The notes: generated by a model not told the origin, from the sequence alone. 64,000 nucleotides of DNA from Methanopyrus sp. SNP6 (GCF_002201895.1 NZ_CP019436.1:995867-1059866), one strand, 5' to 3'; numbered from the stretch's first letter, positions 9,014 through 18,204 are shown. Numbers and translations are program-made.

Positions 9014-10219
9014 GTGGAACTTTTGGTCGACCTGGACTGCTGCGTAGTGTGTGGTGATAGTCCGGAAAATACCGTTGATGAAGTCATCGAAAGGCTTGGT
9101 GACCGTGCTGATTTCGGGATCGTATTTTTTCACGACATAGATCCTGAAGATGTTGTCTCCGAGCTCAGTTATGGGGTTGAGCGCTTCGTCGGCTGTGTGG
9201 CCGGAGAGGGCCACTATCCCGGATCGGTTAGGGGACATAAAATCAGCTTACTGGCGTTGAAGACGGAATGGATGGCCAAATTCGGTACTGGCGGATCGGC
9301 GCGTCAAAGCCCTGGCGAGGCCTCTCGCGGTGCACTGGAGGAGGCTTTCGAGGACTTGGACTTCGATCCCTACGACGTCTCCTACACAGCGCTTAATTTC
9401 AAGGATCCAAGACGAATCGTCGCGTATAGGCCGGTTATCGGTATAACGTTCATTGATGGGGCCACGTTCCACAACCTCGGTGGTACGGGTCTCGAAGTGC
9501 TCTCCAGCTTCCGATTCGGGAGTGGTCCCGCGGCCTTAAGTATAAGCACCTTCGGGGCACTGTCAAGCGATCCTGAGTTCGAGAGTGCTCCCGTAGTGTG
9601 CGATAAAGGGGTGTTCGAAAAGGGTGCTGTTTACGCTACTATTTTCACCTTTTTGAAGGTGGGTTGGTCGTTCGCGTCCTCGCTGAAACCCGTAATGAAG
9701 CTCGGAACGGTAACGAAAAGTAGGGAAAACGTGATCGTTGAGATCGACGGGCGTCCCGCCGGCGAGGTCTATATCGAGAAGCTCGAAGAAGTGACCGACT
9801 ACGTCAAGGCCTGCCCGGATGAGTACGTCTACAAGAAGCTTCCACCACTCGGCGTGGTTCGTGTGCTCCCTCCCGTTGGGTACAGGATCGTCCCACGCAC
9901 CCCACTAGAGGTTACCGACGACTACATCCGAACGGCGGGTTACGTCGTAGAGGGCGAGCAGCTGCTGCTTCTCGGCTTCGATGATAAGCCGAACGCCCCC
10001 GTTAATGCCTACCAAGGATCCTTGAGCTCAGGTGAGGAGCCGCTAGCGTCCATTCTGGTCACGTGCGCGGGACGCAAGCCGCTCAAGGAAGAGATACCCG
10101 ACAAGCACTGCGTTGGTATGTATTCCTTCGGAGAGATCACTCCGATCACCGGGTATAACGAATTCCACAACCACGTATCTGCATGCCTTACGATCTTCAG
10201 AGAACCGGTGTTCGACTGA
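9014..10219 (+). CDS. FIST-domain sensory protein
   Basis: The 401 residues match the FIST N and C domain layout. There is an N-terminal strand-rich half with FGIVFFHDIDPEDVVSEL and VGCVAGEGHYPGS, where canonical members have a C-x-TAGE motif, then a C-terminal half ending NEFHNHVSACLTIF. FIST proteins are thought to sense small ligands and usually feed signalling systems; none is adjacent here. A second, more canonical FIST protein lies at 19309-20556. This copy is the more divergent one, with AGE kept but the preceding GCST lost. A TTG at 9023 is an alternative start, also placed suitably after GGGGTGGA. Confidence 0.75.
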   Translation: MELLVDLDCCVVCGDSPENTVDEVIERLGDRADFGIVFFHDIDPEDVVSELSYGVERFVGCVAGEGHYPGSVRGHKISLLALKTEWMAKFGTGGSARQSPGEASRGALEEAFEDLDFDPYDVSYTALNFKDPRRIVAYRPVIGITFIDGATFHNLGGTGLEVLSSFRFGSGPAALSISTFGALSSDPEFESAPVVCDKGVFEKGAVYATIFTFLKVGWSFASSLKPVMKLGTVTKSRENVIVEIDGRPAGEVYIEKLEEVTDYVKACPDEYVYKKLPPLGVVRVLPPVGYRIVPRTPLEVTDDYIRTAGYVVEGEQLLLLGFDDKPNAPVNAYQGSLSSGEEPLASILVTCAGRKPLKEEIPDKHCVGMYSFGEITPITGYNEFHNHVSACLTIFREPVFD

Positions 10220-10273
10220 CCCGTCGACAAAGGTGATAACTTACCGGTTACGGGAGCGGTCCGGGGCGTCCGC

Positions 10274-10786
10274 TTGAGAGACGTTATCCGGGGAAGAACC
10301 TGGGTCTTCGGGGACGACATCGACACCGACCAGATCATCCCGGGTCGATACCTCACTACCCAAAACCCTGGGGAGCTGGCCAAGCACGTGATGGAGGGGG
10401 CCGATCCGAAGTTCCCTAAGAAGGTCCGTGAGGGCGACGTGATCGTGGCCGGGAAGAACTTCGGCTGCGGTTCCTCCCGTGAGCACGCGCCGATCGCGCT
10501 CAAAGCTGCCGGAATCGCCTGCGTGGTCGCGAGGTCCTTCGCCCGTATCTTCTACCGGAACGCGATCAACTTGGGGCTACCTCTAGTGGTCTGTCCGGGC
10601 GTGGACGATGCGTTCGAGGATGGGCATGAGATCGAGGTGAACCTCCGAAAGGGGTACGTCAAGAACCTCAACACCGGTGAGGAGCTGGAGGCGAAACCGC
10701 TCCCGGACTTCATGATGAGGATACTCGAGTCCGGCGGCTTGGTTGAATTGATCAAGCGGGAAGGGCCACGGGCTTTCGAGGGGTGA
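10274..10786 (+). CDS. leuD: 3-isopropylmalate dehydratase / homoaconitase small subunit
   Basis: This is the swivelling small subunit of an aconitase-family isomerase, in leucine synthesis or in the 2-oxoacid chain elongation that leads to coenzyme B. The conserved DTDQIIPGRYL, GKNFGCGSSREHAPIALKAAG and ARIFYRNAINLGLPLV are all present in 170 residues. The specificity loop reads YLTT, which does not match the YLRT of characterised methanogen homoaconitase, so the leucine role seems somewhat more likely. The large subunit is not nearby. The stop overlaps the GTG of the next dehydrogenase gene. Confidence 0.85.
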   Translation: MRDVIRGRTWVFGDDIDTDQIIPGRYLTTQNPGELAKHVMEGADPKFPKKVREGDVIVAGKNFGCGSSREHAPIALKAAGIACVVARSFARIFYRNAINLGLPLVVCPGVDDAFEDGHEIEVNLRKGYVKNLNTGEELEAKPLPDFMMRILESGGLVELIKREGPRAFEG

Positions 10787-11799
10787 TCTCCGTGGCGTAC
10801 AAGATCGCTGTGATCCCGGGAGACGGCATCGGACCGGAAGTCATCGAGGCAGCCCTCCACGTGATCGAACCGCTGATCGACGCGGAGTTCGTCGAGGGTG
10901 AGGCCGGCGACGAATGCACCGAGAAGCACGGCGATCCGCTGCCGGAAGATACCTTAGAGCTCTGCCGCGAAGCCGATGCGGTCCTATTCGGAGCTGCTGG
11001 TGAGACAGCGGCCGACGTGATCGTCCGACTGAGACAGGAGCTCGACTTGTACGCGAACATTAGACCGGTACGTGGGTTCCCGGGACTCCGTGAGCTCACC
11101 GGTAAGCCGTACGTGCGGGACGACGTGGACTTCGTGATAGTGCGCGAGAACACCGAGGGGCTGTACTCGGGAATCGAGGGGAGATTTCGAGACACCGCGT
11201 ACACCTTGAGGATCATCACGGAAGAGGGAACGCGGCGTATCGCCGAAGTCGCCTGCGATTTGGCGGAGGAGCGCGGCTCGAATGTCGTTACGTGCGTGCA
11301 CAAGGCGAACGTCATGCGCGAGACGTGTGGGATCTTCCGCGAAGTATGCAAGGAAGTGGTCGAATCCCGTGGATTGGAGTTCGAGGAGTACTATGTGGAC
11401 GCTGCGGCTATGTTCATGATCACTGAGCCGGAGCGCTTCAACGTCATCGTGACGTCGAACATGTTCGGTGATATCCTCTCTGACGAGGCGGCGGCACTAG
11501 TTGGTGGGTTGGGATTGGCACCCAGCGGGAACGTCGGCGACCGCTACGGGCTGTTCGAACCTGTGCATGGATCGGCGCCGGACATCGCTGGTAAAGGAAT
11601 TGCGAACCCGTTCGCGACGATACTTTCAGCGGCCATGATGCTAGAATGGTTGGGTGAAGATGAAGCTGCAGAAGCCGTGAGAGAGGCCGTGGGTGAGGCG
11701 ATCCGAGAGGGTGTCGTCACGCCGGATTTGGGAGGTGATAAAAAGACGATGGAGGTGGCGGAGTTCGTCAGGGAAGCGGCTCTCAACCTGGTCCAGTAG
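10783..11799 (+). CDS. leuB: 3-isopropylmalate / homoisocitrate dehydrogenase
   Basis: This NAD-dependent beta-decarboxylating dehydrogenase has IPGDGIGPEVI at the N terminus, YANIRPVRG, VIVRENTEGLYSGIE, VTCVHKANVMRETCGIF, the metal-binding TSNMFGDILSDEAAAL and EPVHGSAPDIAGKGIANPFA. Methanogens carry two paralogues, LeuB for leucine and AksF for coenzyme B; the sequence alone does not decide. Cotranscription with leuD supports either pathway. A GTG at 10792, with GGGGTGATC before it, is an alternative start that removes three residues. Confidence 0.88.
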   Translation: MISVAYKIAVIPGDGIGPEVIEAALHVIEPLIDAEFVEGEAGDECTEKHGDPLPEDTLELCREADAVLFGAAGETAADVIVRLRQELDLYANIRPVRGFPGLRELTGKPYVRDDVDFVIVRENTEGLYSGIEGRFRDTAYTLRIITEEGTRRIAEVACDLAEERGSNVVTCVHKANVMRETCGIFREVCKEVVESRGLEFEEYYVDAAAMFMITEPERFNVIVTSNMFGDILSDEAAALVGGLGLAPSGNVGDRYGLFEPVHGSAPDIAGKGIANPFATILSAAMMLEWLGEDEAAEAVREAVGEAIREGVVTPDLGGDKKTMEVAEFVREAALNLVQ

Positions 11800-12091
11800 T
11801 AGGTCCAGTGGAGGACGACCCAACGGTTGATTCTCCCTTCCCTGTACCACTCTCCTCGCCGGATCGGGCCCCTACGTCCTTAACTTTCGTCTTGGCGGCG
11901 ATCTCCGACGGTGACAGTGGGTGAGGTTTACGGTTTTTGAGCTCCGGTGGCAGTACTACCTTAGACATCTTCTTCTGTTCCTCGATCTCTTGTTTGATAG
12001 GCGAGATACTGACGAACCCCGCGGCCATACCGATGACGAATCCCAGAATCGCGGAAACCTTCAGGACAGTCTCGGTCTTCAAGTCCGTCAA
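11783..12091 (-). CDS. Small single-pass membrane protein, unknown
   Basis: The 102 residues start with TTG after a GGGGT. One clear transmembrane helix spans about residues 9-28 (VLKVSAILGFVIGMAAGFVSI). A charged segment and a low-complexity Ser/Gly/Thr-rich tail follow. It lies between leuB and the ComB-family gene on the opposite strand, overlapping the end of leuB by 17 bases. The hydrophobic helix and the otherwise empty interval support a real gene, but no family is recognised. Confidence 0.5.
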   Translation of the reverse strand: MTDLKTETVLKVSAILGFVIGMAAGFVSISPIKQEIEEQKKMSKVVLPPELKNRKPHPLSPSEIAAKTKVKDVGARSGEESGTGKGESTVGSSSTGPTTGPG

Positions 12092-12108
12092 CCCCGGAGG
12101 GAAACGTC

Positions 12109-12819
12109 ATGATGTCGATCAAAATGACGATCGGAGCCACCGGAGCCGCCGAGGCGGCTTCGCACGGGGACGTGATCGTGGTAGTGGATGTCGTGAACAC
12201 TTCTTCTGCGGCTGAGGTCGCCTTACGCGAAGGAGCTGTCGCCATAATAGGAGCGGCTCCCGATAGTGCTTATCGGGTCCTCTCGGGTGAGCACGCGGCT
12301 AAATACCCCTTCGCGGAGACACCTGAAGGCGTTGATCCGATAGAGCGAGGCCGGGAAGCTGGCAAGATAGCCGTGGAAGAGGGATGCGATGTAGTACTCG
12401 TGGTAGATGGTGGCGAAGATAACGCGAGTTTGGCTAGGAAAGGCGTTGAGGACGTCGGGGCGGAAATCCGGGAGGTCGTGCCTAACGCAGGTCCTAGGAT
12501 TAAGGACGTGGTGGATCCGGCGGGTAAGGTCTTCCTGTTCGCTACGGCTACGGGCGGGACACTCTACGACGTCGCTAAGACCCACGGAGCTCCTGCGGTA
12601 ACGTTCGGAACAGTCGTGCGTCGCTCTTTCACCAGGGCGTGTGTGGAAAGGGCACTGAGGTTAGCCGGCAGGTACGGGACAGGCATCACGATAGTTGTCT
12701 CGTCGATCTTCGCCCCGGAAGACTTAGACGCCGGCGCGAGGATTTTCGAGGAGGCCTGTAAGGCCATCACGGAAAGCATCTGTGAAGAACGGTTCGAGGA
12801 TGTCGTTTCGAGACTGTAG
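12109..12819 (+). CDS. ComB-family (2-phosphosulfolactate phosphatase-like) protein
   Basis: The 236 residues follow the ComB layout: VIVVVDVVNTSSAAEVALREGA near the N terminus, FATATGGTLYDVA in the middle and ITIVVSSIFAPEDLDAGARI near the end, corresponding to the conserved Asp and Gly positions of the family. ComB removes phosphate from 2-phosphosulfolactate in coenzyme M synthesis. Family membership is fairly clear; the exact substrate is inferred, since archaea also have ComB-related paralogues. The start ATG ATG is preceded by GGAGGGAA. It is followed by trpB after 12 bases. Confidence 0.6.
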   Translation: MMSIKMTIGATGAAEAASHGDVIVVVDVVNTSSAAEVALREGAVAIIGAAPDSAYRVLSGEHAAKYPFAETPEGVDPIERGREAGKIAVEEGCDVVLVVDGGEDNASLARKGVEDVGAEIREVVPNAGPRIKDVVDPAGKVFLFATATGGTLYDVAKTHGAPAVTFGTVVRRSFTRACVERALRLAGRYGTGITIVVSSIFAPEDLDAGARIFEEACKAITESICEERFEDVVSRL

Positions 12820-12831
12820 GGGAGACTCCGA

Positions 12832-14040
12832 TTGGGACGGTACGTGGACAGGTACCCGGACGAGAACGGGTATTTCGGTGAGTACGGAGGGCGTTTCGTG
12901 CCGGAGACACTCATGCCCGCGCTGGAGGAACTAGAGGATGCGTTCAAAGAAGCGCGTGAAGACCCAGAGTTCTGGGAAGAACTCGACGAACTGTGGCGGA
13001 AATACGCAGGGCGCCCGACTCCACTGTACTACGCACGGAACCTGTCGCGGAAACTCGGCGTCAAGGTGTACCTCAAGCGCGAAGACTTGGTCCACGGTGG
13101 GGCACACAAGCTGAACAACACCTTAGGCCAGGCCCTACTCGCCGACCGTATGGGTAAGAACCGCATCATCGCGGAGACCGGTGCCGGACAACACGGGCTC
13201 GCCACCGCCATGGCCGGGGCCGCGCTGGGCAAGAAAGTCGAGATCTACATGGGGGCCATCGACGTAGAGCGCCAGAAACACAACGTCTTCAGGATAGAGC
13301 TGATGGGGGCCAAAGTCCACCCCGTGAAAGCCGGAACGCAGACACTCAAGGACGCGATCAACGAAGCGCTGCGCGACTGGATAACGAACCTCGAGACTAC
13401 TCATTACCTCTTGGGTTCCGTCGTCGGACCGCACCCTTACCCGTGGATTGTCCGCGAGTTTCAGCGGGTAATCGGCAGGGAGACGAGGGATCAGATCATG
13501 GAGTTAGAGGGAGGTCTTCCAGACGCGATCGTGGCGTGTACGGGTGGAGGCAGTAACTCCATCGGGATATTCTACGACTTCCTGGACGATGAGGAAGTAG
13601 CGCTCTACGCCGTCGAGGCCGGTGGCAAGGGATTGGACACTGACGAGCATTCGGCCTCGCTGTGCGCCGGGGAAGTTGGAGTTCTCCACGGCTGTCTGAC
13701 CAAGGTCCTCCAGGACGAGCACGGCCAGATCCGACCGACACACAGCGTCGCACCTGGACTCGACTATCCTGGAGTGGGTCCGGAGCTTGCGTTTCTAGTG
13801 GACGAAGGTAGAGTCACCGCCGACGCCGTGACGGACGAGGAAGCGCTGCGTGGTTTCGTCATACTGAACGAAACCGAAGGGATACTCCCGGCGCTCGAAT
13901 CCGCACACGCTATCTATTACGTGAAAAAGCTAGTAGAGAAAGGTGAATTAGACCGTGGGGACGTTGTCGTCGTGAACCTGTCGGGGAGGGGCGACAAGGA
14001 TGTAAGGATAGCGGCGAAGGAACTGGGGGTGGAGATCTAA
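12832..14040 (+). CDS. trpB: Tryptophan synthase beta chain
   Basis: This PLP enzyme joins indole and serine to tryptophan. [15 protein letters not shown] at the N terminus marks the TrpB1 class. The PLP lysine is K93 in [12 protein letters not shown], and the phosphate-binding GGGSN is near 237. GQHGLATA and LSGRGDKD are also conserved. The 402-residue length is normal. The TTG start follows GGGGAGA. No trpA is adjacent and no other trp genes are visible, so the usual trpBA pair is split from this locus. Confidence 0.95.
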   Translation: MGRYVDRYPDENGYFGEYGGRFVPETLMPALEELEDAFKEAREDPEFWEELDELWRKYAGRPTPLYYARNLSRKLGVKVYLKREDLVHGGAHKLNNTLGQALLADRMGKNRIIAETGAGQHGLATAMAGAALGKKVEIYMGAIDVERQKHNVFRIELMGAKVHPVKAGTQTLKDAINEALRDWITNLETTHYLLGSVVGPHPYPWIVREFQRVIGRETRDQIMELEGGLPDAIVACTGGGSNSIGIFYDFLDDEEVALYAVEAGGKGLDTDEHSASLCAGEVGVLHGCLTKVLQDEHGQIRPTHSVAPGLDYPGVGPELAFLVDEGRVTADAVTDEEALRGFVILNETEGILPALESAHAIYYVKKLVEKGELDRGDVVVVNLSGRGDKDVRIAAKELGVEI

Positions 14041-14046
14041 CTATCC

Positions 14047-14442
14047 CTATCCCTTCGGCGTTATACGGAACTCACAGACGTCGTCGCCCACCAGCTGGCA
14101 CTTCGTCTCCTCGATTTCCATGCTCTTACCGTATTTAAGCTCCGCTAGTTTTCGGAATAAGGCCTGCTCCAGCTCGCAGGCTGGCTCGGTAAACTCCATT
14201 TCCTCTTTAACCTCGGGGTTCTCCTCGTAGAACTCCACCGTAACCGTCGTCTCTACGGTGATGACTATTTCTTCTGGGTCCTCCTTATCGCCCGCAAAGT
14301 CAACTTTTATCCCCTCCATGCCCATATCCTCGAGCAACTCCAGCATCTCTTCAAGAGAGTCCGCACGCTCGTAGACGATTTCCGCGAGGAACTCTCCCTT
14401 CTCTCCCGCTCCCTCTTCCAAGTCTTTTATCAACTCATCCAA
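14047..14442 (-). CDS. Small acidic protein with V4R-like C terminus
   Basis: About 131 very acidic residues. The end reads ETKCQLVGDDVCEFRITPKG, resembling the C-terminal strand pair of V4R (4-vinyl reductase-like) small-ligand domains with their C-x-G-x-C-F pattern. The rest is predicted alternating strands and helices without a recognised motif. The start is uncertain. TTG at 14442 leaves a 16-base gap to the divergent mptD, whereas TTG at 14472 or the upstream ATG would overlap it. A short GGGG-AAGA-CCCC hairpin (14443-14455) lies between the two starts. Function unknown. Confidence 0.5.
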   Translation of the reverse strand: MDELIKDLEEGAGEKGEFLAEIVYERADSLEEMLELLEDMGMEGIKVDFAGDKEDPEEIVITVETTVTVEFYEENPEVKEEMEFTEPACELEQALFRKLAELKYGKSMEIEETKCQLVGDDVCEFRITPKG

Positions 14443-14458
14443 GGGGGAAGACCCCGAC

Positions 14459-14824
14459 TTGAAGTATTTCAAGAGGCTATCCGATCGGGAGCGCGCGATA
14501 TTCGAGGCTGGAATCACGCTAGGCGCTATATATCATCAGTTCTGCGGCACGCCTGTATCACCTGGCACCGCGGAGGAGGTGGCTAAGTGTATCGAACATG
14601 CTGCCCTACTTCAACCCTGTGTAATCGATGCTCGGGTGGAGGTAGACGTATCGTCTGAGGACACTGACAACTACGGTGGGTACACGGAGGTTTCAGGCCG
14701 GAACCTACGAGTTACGATTGTAACTAGGTGCGGGGAGTGGGAAGCCGTAGGGAAGCTCGAGTTTATCGAGGAGCTTAATTATCCCCTCATGTGGGTCGAG
14801 AAGGTCCGGCGGGTGGAACAGTGA
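14459..14824 (+). CDS. mptD: Archaeal dihydroneopterin aldolase MptD
   Basis: The protein matches the former DUF381 family, shown for a Methanocaldococcus homologue to be a dihydroneopterin aldolase in methanopterin synthesis. The family signature KYFKRLSDRERAIFEAGITLG, the HQFCGTPVS loop and the C-terminal ELNYPLMWVEKV are all present in 121 residues. It uses a TTG start. The stop overlaps the next gene as GTGA, so the nucleotidyltransferase gene is probably cotranslated. This is one of several methanogen cofactor genes in this part of the window. Confidence 0.88.
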   Translation: MKYFKRLSDRERAIFEAGITLGAIYHQFCGTPVSPGTAEEVAKCIEHAALLQPCVIDARVEVDVSSEDTDNYGGYTEVSGRNLRVTIVTRCGEWEAVGKLEFIEELNYPLMWVEKVRRVEQ

Positions 14825-16104
14825 CCGTTATCGGGATAGCCGCCGACTTCGACCCGCCCCACCTGGGACACGCTTACCTGTTAGACCGTGCTCGAGACTT
14901 CGGCGACGAAGTCGTGGTGTTCCTCAACGCTGATTACACCGCGCACCATACCCCACCTCTTCTACCGTACCGTTTACGCCGCGAAGTAGTGTTAGAGCTC
15001 GGCGCAGACGAGGTGATACCGGTCCGAGGGTACCACCAGCGATTTCCACTTGCCTACACGGTCCCCGTGCGAGTCAGGCTCATGGCGGAAGAGGGCGTGG
15101 ATATCATCCTCGACGCTGGACCGTCGCGGGACCTCGATCGGCTCCGTGAGCACGTCGAGAGGGTGTTGGAGGTAGGTGACCTCTTCTCCATCCCTCCAAA
15201 CGTTCCGGACCGTAATGTGGTACGATGGTTGGCAGCAGTCGAGTACGTGAACCGAGAGTTGGGAACGGACGTCGAACTACTCCTTGTTCCGGAGCTCGAA
15301 GAGTATTCCGGTCGCAAGATAAGAGCCGCGCTCCGGCGTTCCGGTTATTCACCCGATTCGCTTGGAAAAGTTAGGCGTTATCTGCCCAGAGAGACGTTCA
15401 AAAAACTTGAACGATACCTCAGGGAACGAACACCACCAATAGCCCAGCGGAAGGAGCTTCTCGACGTCTTGAACCGCGCGCCGAGCTACGAGCTCTGTAG
15501 TATCGCACACCTCAATACCATCGCCGTTCGGGAGATCCTCAGAGGGCGTCCTTTCAGGTCGGAGCGTCAAATTTGGGGAGCACTCCGCAGGGCTGACTAC
15601 GGTTCGGTGCTCACGCGACTCGCGTTGGCGAACACCGAATGTCGCGTAACCTCGGGCGAGATCGCTCGGATCGCCCTAAGCTGGTGTGTCGAGCGTCTTG
15701 TCCCGGAAAACCAATCTCCCGACTCGATGTACCGGCGCGATTGGTTCGTGGCAGCTCTTTCCAGCCGCGGAATTAAGGCCCGAGATGCGGATCAGCTGTA
15801 CAGGCGAGCGAACTCCTACGGGGAGGCTCGTCGATTGGCTCGTAGACGTTACGGCGTCGATCCCGGAGTCCCGAGGTTTGAGACCTTCATAGGTGAAGCT
15901 AGGGTTTCTGACGGAGAATACAGTCCGGCTATATCATCTAACGGCCGGTTAGGAGTCGTCGAGGGCGGGTTTCAGGAACTGCGCGCGACGGCATTTGGGG
16001 CCACGTTGCTCAGGTACGTCTTGGACGACCCCTTCGTGGACGCCGTGATTCGGGTGGAAGACGAGGAGGCCAGACTGATCGTTTTCCCGGGGGATCTGTC
16101 GTGA
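14821..16104 (+). CDS. HxGH-type nucleotidyltransferase, TmcAL-like, function unknown
   Basis: The N terminus has VIGIAADFDPPHLGH, the HIGH-type phosphate-binding motif (residues 14-17) of the cytidylyltransferase superfamily, and resembles the bacterial tRNA cytidine acetate ligase TmcAL. The SGRKIRAALRRSG segment near 165-178 matches the second nucleotide-binding motif (ISSTxIR-like). About 220 further residues, rich in Arg, have no family I recognise and may bind RNA. The GTG at 14821 overlaps the mptD stop and the 3' end overlaps the radical SAM gene by four bases, so the three genes form one unit. A tRNA-related or cofactor-related nucleotidyl transfer is inferred only. Confidence 0.65.
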   Translation: MTVIGIAADFDPPHLGHAYLLDRARDFGDEVVVFLNADYTAHHTPPLLPYRLRREVVLELGADEVIPVRGYHQRFPLAYTVPVRVRLMAEEGVDIILDAGPSRDLDRLREHVERVLEVGDLFSIPPNVPDRNVVRWLAAVEYVNRELGTDVELLLVPELEEYSGRKIRAALRRSGYSPDSLGKVRRYLPRETFKKLERYLRERTPPIAQRKELLDVLNRAPSYELCSIAHLNTIAVREILRGRPFRSERQIWGALRRADYGSVLTRLALANTECRVTSGEIARIALSWCVERLVPENQSPDSMYRRDWFVAALSSRGIKARDADQLYRRANSYGEARRLARRRYGVDPGVPRFETFIGEARVSDGEYSPAISSNGRLGVVEGGFQELRATAFGATLLRYVLDDPFVDAVIRVEDEEARLIVFPGDLS

Positions 16105-17309
16105 GGAGGATTTGGTTCTACTTGAGCTCGAAGAATAAGTACAGCCTGGCGCATGTGCTCGGGGCTGTGGAGACCTGTGCTCCCGAGCTAATCCCGTACA
16201 TCGAGGTCTCCAGGAACCCGAATCCTAAGCCCGGGGACGTCGTGGTGTTCTCGTTCAACACGTTCATGGCACCCGAAGTCTTCGAGATGGTGGAACGTTT
16301 CCATGATGACGTGGTAAAACTGGCGGGCGGTCCACACCCATCGGCCCGACCGGACCAGTGTCTCGATCACGGGTTCGACATCGTCCTGATCGGGGAGGGG
16401 GAGAAGGTAGTCCCGGAGATACTCCGTGAACTCGTTCGCGGTAAGGAACCTGAGGAACGCCCCGGCGTTTACCTAGGCGAGGGGAAACCCCAACCAGCCC
16501 CGCGGGTGGGGGATCTGGACAGTTTTCCGCCGTACTCCGAGGGTTTTCGCATATTCTGTCCCCTCGAAATCACCCGAGGATGCCCTTGGGGTTGTGCCTT
16601 CTGTCAGGTCACCAGACTCTTCGGGTCGAAGCCACGACATCGATCCGTTGAGGATGTGGTCCGTTGGGTCAGGAGGGGAGTCGAGCGGTACGGTCACACC
16701 TTCGTTCGCTTCGTCGCTCCGGATGCCCTGGCCTACGGGTCACCCGACGGTGTCCGGCTGAAGCCGGATCGGATTGAGCGTCTCCTGCGATCACTCCGAT
16801 CGGTTGAGGGTCTAGAAAAGGTGTTTTTCGGTAGCTTTCCGTCGGAGCTCAGACCCGACTCCATCGCCAAAGAGGATGCCATTGAACTGATAGCTCACTA
16901 CGCGGACAACGAGCGTGTTAACATCGGGGCTCAGTCTGGGAGTGAGCGAGTACTCAAGAGGATCAAGCGAGGGCATACTGTGGAGGACGTCGAAGTGGCC
17001 GTAGAGAAGGCGCTTGAAGTCGGTCTAAAACCTGTGGTCGACTTCATCTTCGGGTTACCCGGGGAGACGGAGGAGGACCAGTTAGCGTCAGTAGAACTCG
17101 CACGGTGGGTGATTAAGCGAGGTGGTGAAGTCAGACTCCACTACTTCATGCCACTGCCCAAAACACCGCTGGAGAAGGAGGAACCAGCACCGCTCTCGTC
17201 CAAGATCCGCCGGATACTCGGACGGTGGACCCAAGAGGGTAAGGCGGAAGGCGCGTGGGGACACCAGATGAGGCTCTCTAGGATAGCGATGAAAGTCGTG
17301 GGAGAGTAG
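16101..17309 (+). CDS. B12-binding-domain radical SAM protein, methanogen MJ_1487 type
   Basis: The radical SAM motif is CPWGCAFC (C-x3-C-x2-C) near residue 160, preceded by EITRG. The N-terminal ~130 residues form a B12-binding-like Rossmann region (VVFSFNTF, KLAGGPHPSARP, IVLIGEGEKVVPEIL) but lack the DxHxxG cobalamin motif. Downstream are NIGAQSGSERVLKRIKRGHTVEDV and VDFIFGLPGETEEDQ. This matches the methanogen-restricted TIGR family built on MJ_1487. The substrate is unknown. Coupling to mptD and the nucleotidyltransferase suggests a cofactor or RNA modification. Confidence 0.75.
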   Translation: MRRIWFYLSSKNKYSLAHVLGAVETCAPELIPYIEVSRNPNPKPGDVVVFSFNTFMAPEVFEMVERFHDDVVKLAGGPHPSARPDQCLDHGFDIVLIGEGEKVVPEILRELVRGKEPEERPGVYLGEGKPQPAPRVGDLDSFPPYSEGFRIFCPLEITRGCPWGCAFCQVTRLFGSKPRHRSVEDVVRWVRRGVERYGHTFVRFVAPDALAYGSPDGVRLKPDRIERLLRSLRSVEGLEKVFFGSFPSELRPDSIAKEDAIELIAHYADNERVNIGAQSGSERVLKRIKRGHTVEDVEVAVEKALEVGLKPVVDFIFGLPGETEEDQLASVELARWVIKRGGEVRLHYFMPLPKTPLEKEEPAPLSSKIRRILGRWTQEGKAEGAWGHQMRLSRIAMKVVGE

Positions 17310-17455
17310 TGAGAATTTGATGTTCTCGTGCTAATCCCGGCCGCATGGCGTCGGACGGGCGGGCAACCCGGTACTGGACCTCGCGCTCGTCGCCATCCCG
17401 ACCAGGCTCACTGCTCGTCTCGGACTCGACACTGTCGATGGATGACGATGCTAGA

Positions 17456-18136
17456 TCAGGATCGGCACCACTCGACGAGCGACTCGAACAACCGTAAACC
17501 GTCATCGGAGTTAAGGAGACTGTGAGCCGCGCGCTCCGGGTGAGGCATCATTCCGATGACGTTCCCATCATCGTTCACAACTCCTGCAATACAACCGACG
17601 GAGCCGTTGGGGTTGTACTCCTCTGAGACATCTCCGTCTGGTCCGCAGAACCTGAACACCACGTTATCCTCGATCTCCTCCGGGTTCTCGTAGTAGTACC
17701 GACCCTCCGCATGGGCGATCGGGACTCGGATGACTTCGCCCTCTTCGTACTTGGTCGTGAACGGGGTGTTAGTACGTTCCACGCGTAAGTAGACCCAATC
17801 GCAGATGAACCTGTTCCCGACGTTGACCGTGAGAGTACCCGGGATGAGCTCCGCTTCGGCTAGTATCTGCATTCCGTTGCACACTCCCAGCACTGGGAGC
17901 CCTTCCTCTACACACTCTCGGATCTCCTCTAGAATCGGGGATAGCGCGGCGATGGCACCCGCTCGGATGTAATCCCCGTAGGTGAATCCACCCGGAATGA
18001 TCACAGCGTCGAAGGACTCTAACCCACCATCTTCGTGCCAGACGAACTCCGGATCTCCACTAGCGAGCTTCACCGCCCATGCCATCTCGAGATCGCAGTT
18101 CGTGCCGGGAAACCTAATGATGGCCACGCGGACCAA
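17456..18136 (-). CDS. purQ: Phosphoribosylformylglycinamidine synthase, glutaminase subunit
   Basis: PurQ supplies ammonia to PurL in purine synthesis. The class I amidotransferase features are VLGVCNGMQIL with the nucleophile Cys near 90, AHAEGRYY and MPHPERAAH with the catalytic His and Glu. IIRFPGTNCD is typical of PurQ. A TTG start is used. It lies downstream of purS and purC on the minus strand; purL is not in the window. The 68-base space before it holds a likely C/D box sRNA gene on the other strand. Confidence 0.95.
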   Translation of the reverse strand: MVRVAIIRFPGTNCDLEMAWAVKLASGDPEFVWHEDGGLESFDAVIIPGGFTYGDYIRAGAIAALSPILEEIRECVEEGLPVLGVCNGMQILAEAELIPGTLTVNVGNRFICDWVYLRVERTNTPFTTKYEEGEVIRVPIAHAEGRYYYENPEEIEDNVVFRFCGPDGDVSEEYNPNGSVGCIAGVVNDDGNVIGMMPHPERAAHSLLNSDDGLRLFESLVEWCRS

Positions 18137-18142
18137 ACTCAG

Positions 18143-18204
18143 GCCCCCGATGATGATCTACCCCGGGACCGAGGTGGTGGGGAGTCCCAAGTACACCGAG
18201 GGGC
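18143..18204 (+). ncRNA. C/D box sRNA candidate in the purS-purQ gap
   Basis: Stem GCCCC (18143-18147) pairs with GGGGC (18200-18204). C box CGATGA (18148-18153), 15-nt guide, D' CCGA (18169-18172), C' GTGGTGG (18174-18180), 15-nt guide, D CCGA (18196-18199). The minus-strand reading aligns closely with that of the 45849-45906 element, apart from the guides, which marks them as one family. It fills almost all of the 68-base purS-purQ gap but on the opposite strand, so it would be transcribed antisense to the pur operon. Confidence 0.6.

Noticed and set aside
17310..17455. Possible small gene or RNA in the gap between the radical SAM gene and purQ
   Set aside because: The minus-strand 75-residue frame has no coding features, and the GATGAC near 17440 lacks a matching D box; I see nothing reliable there.
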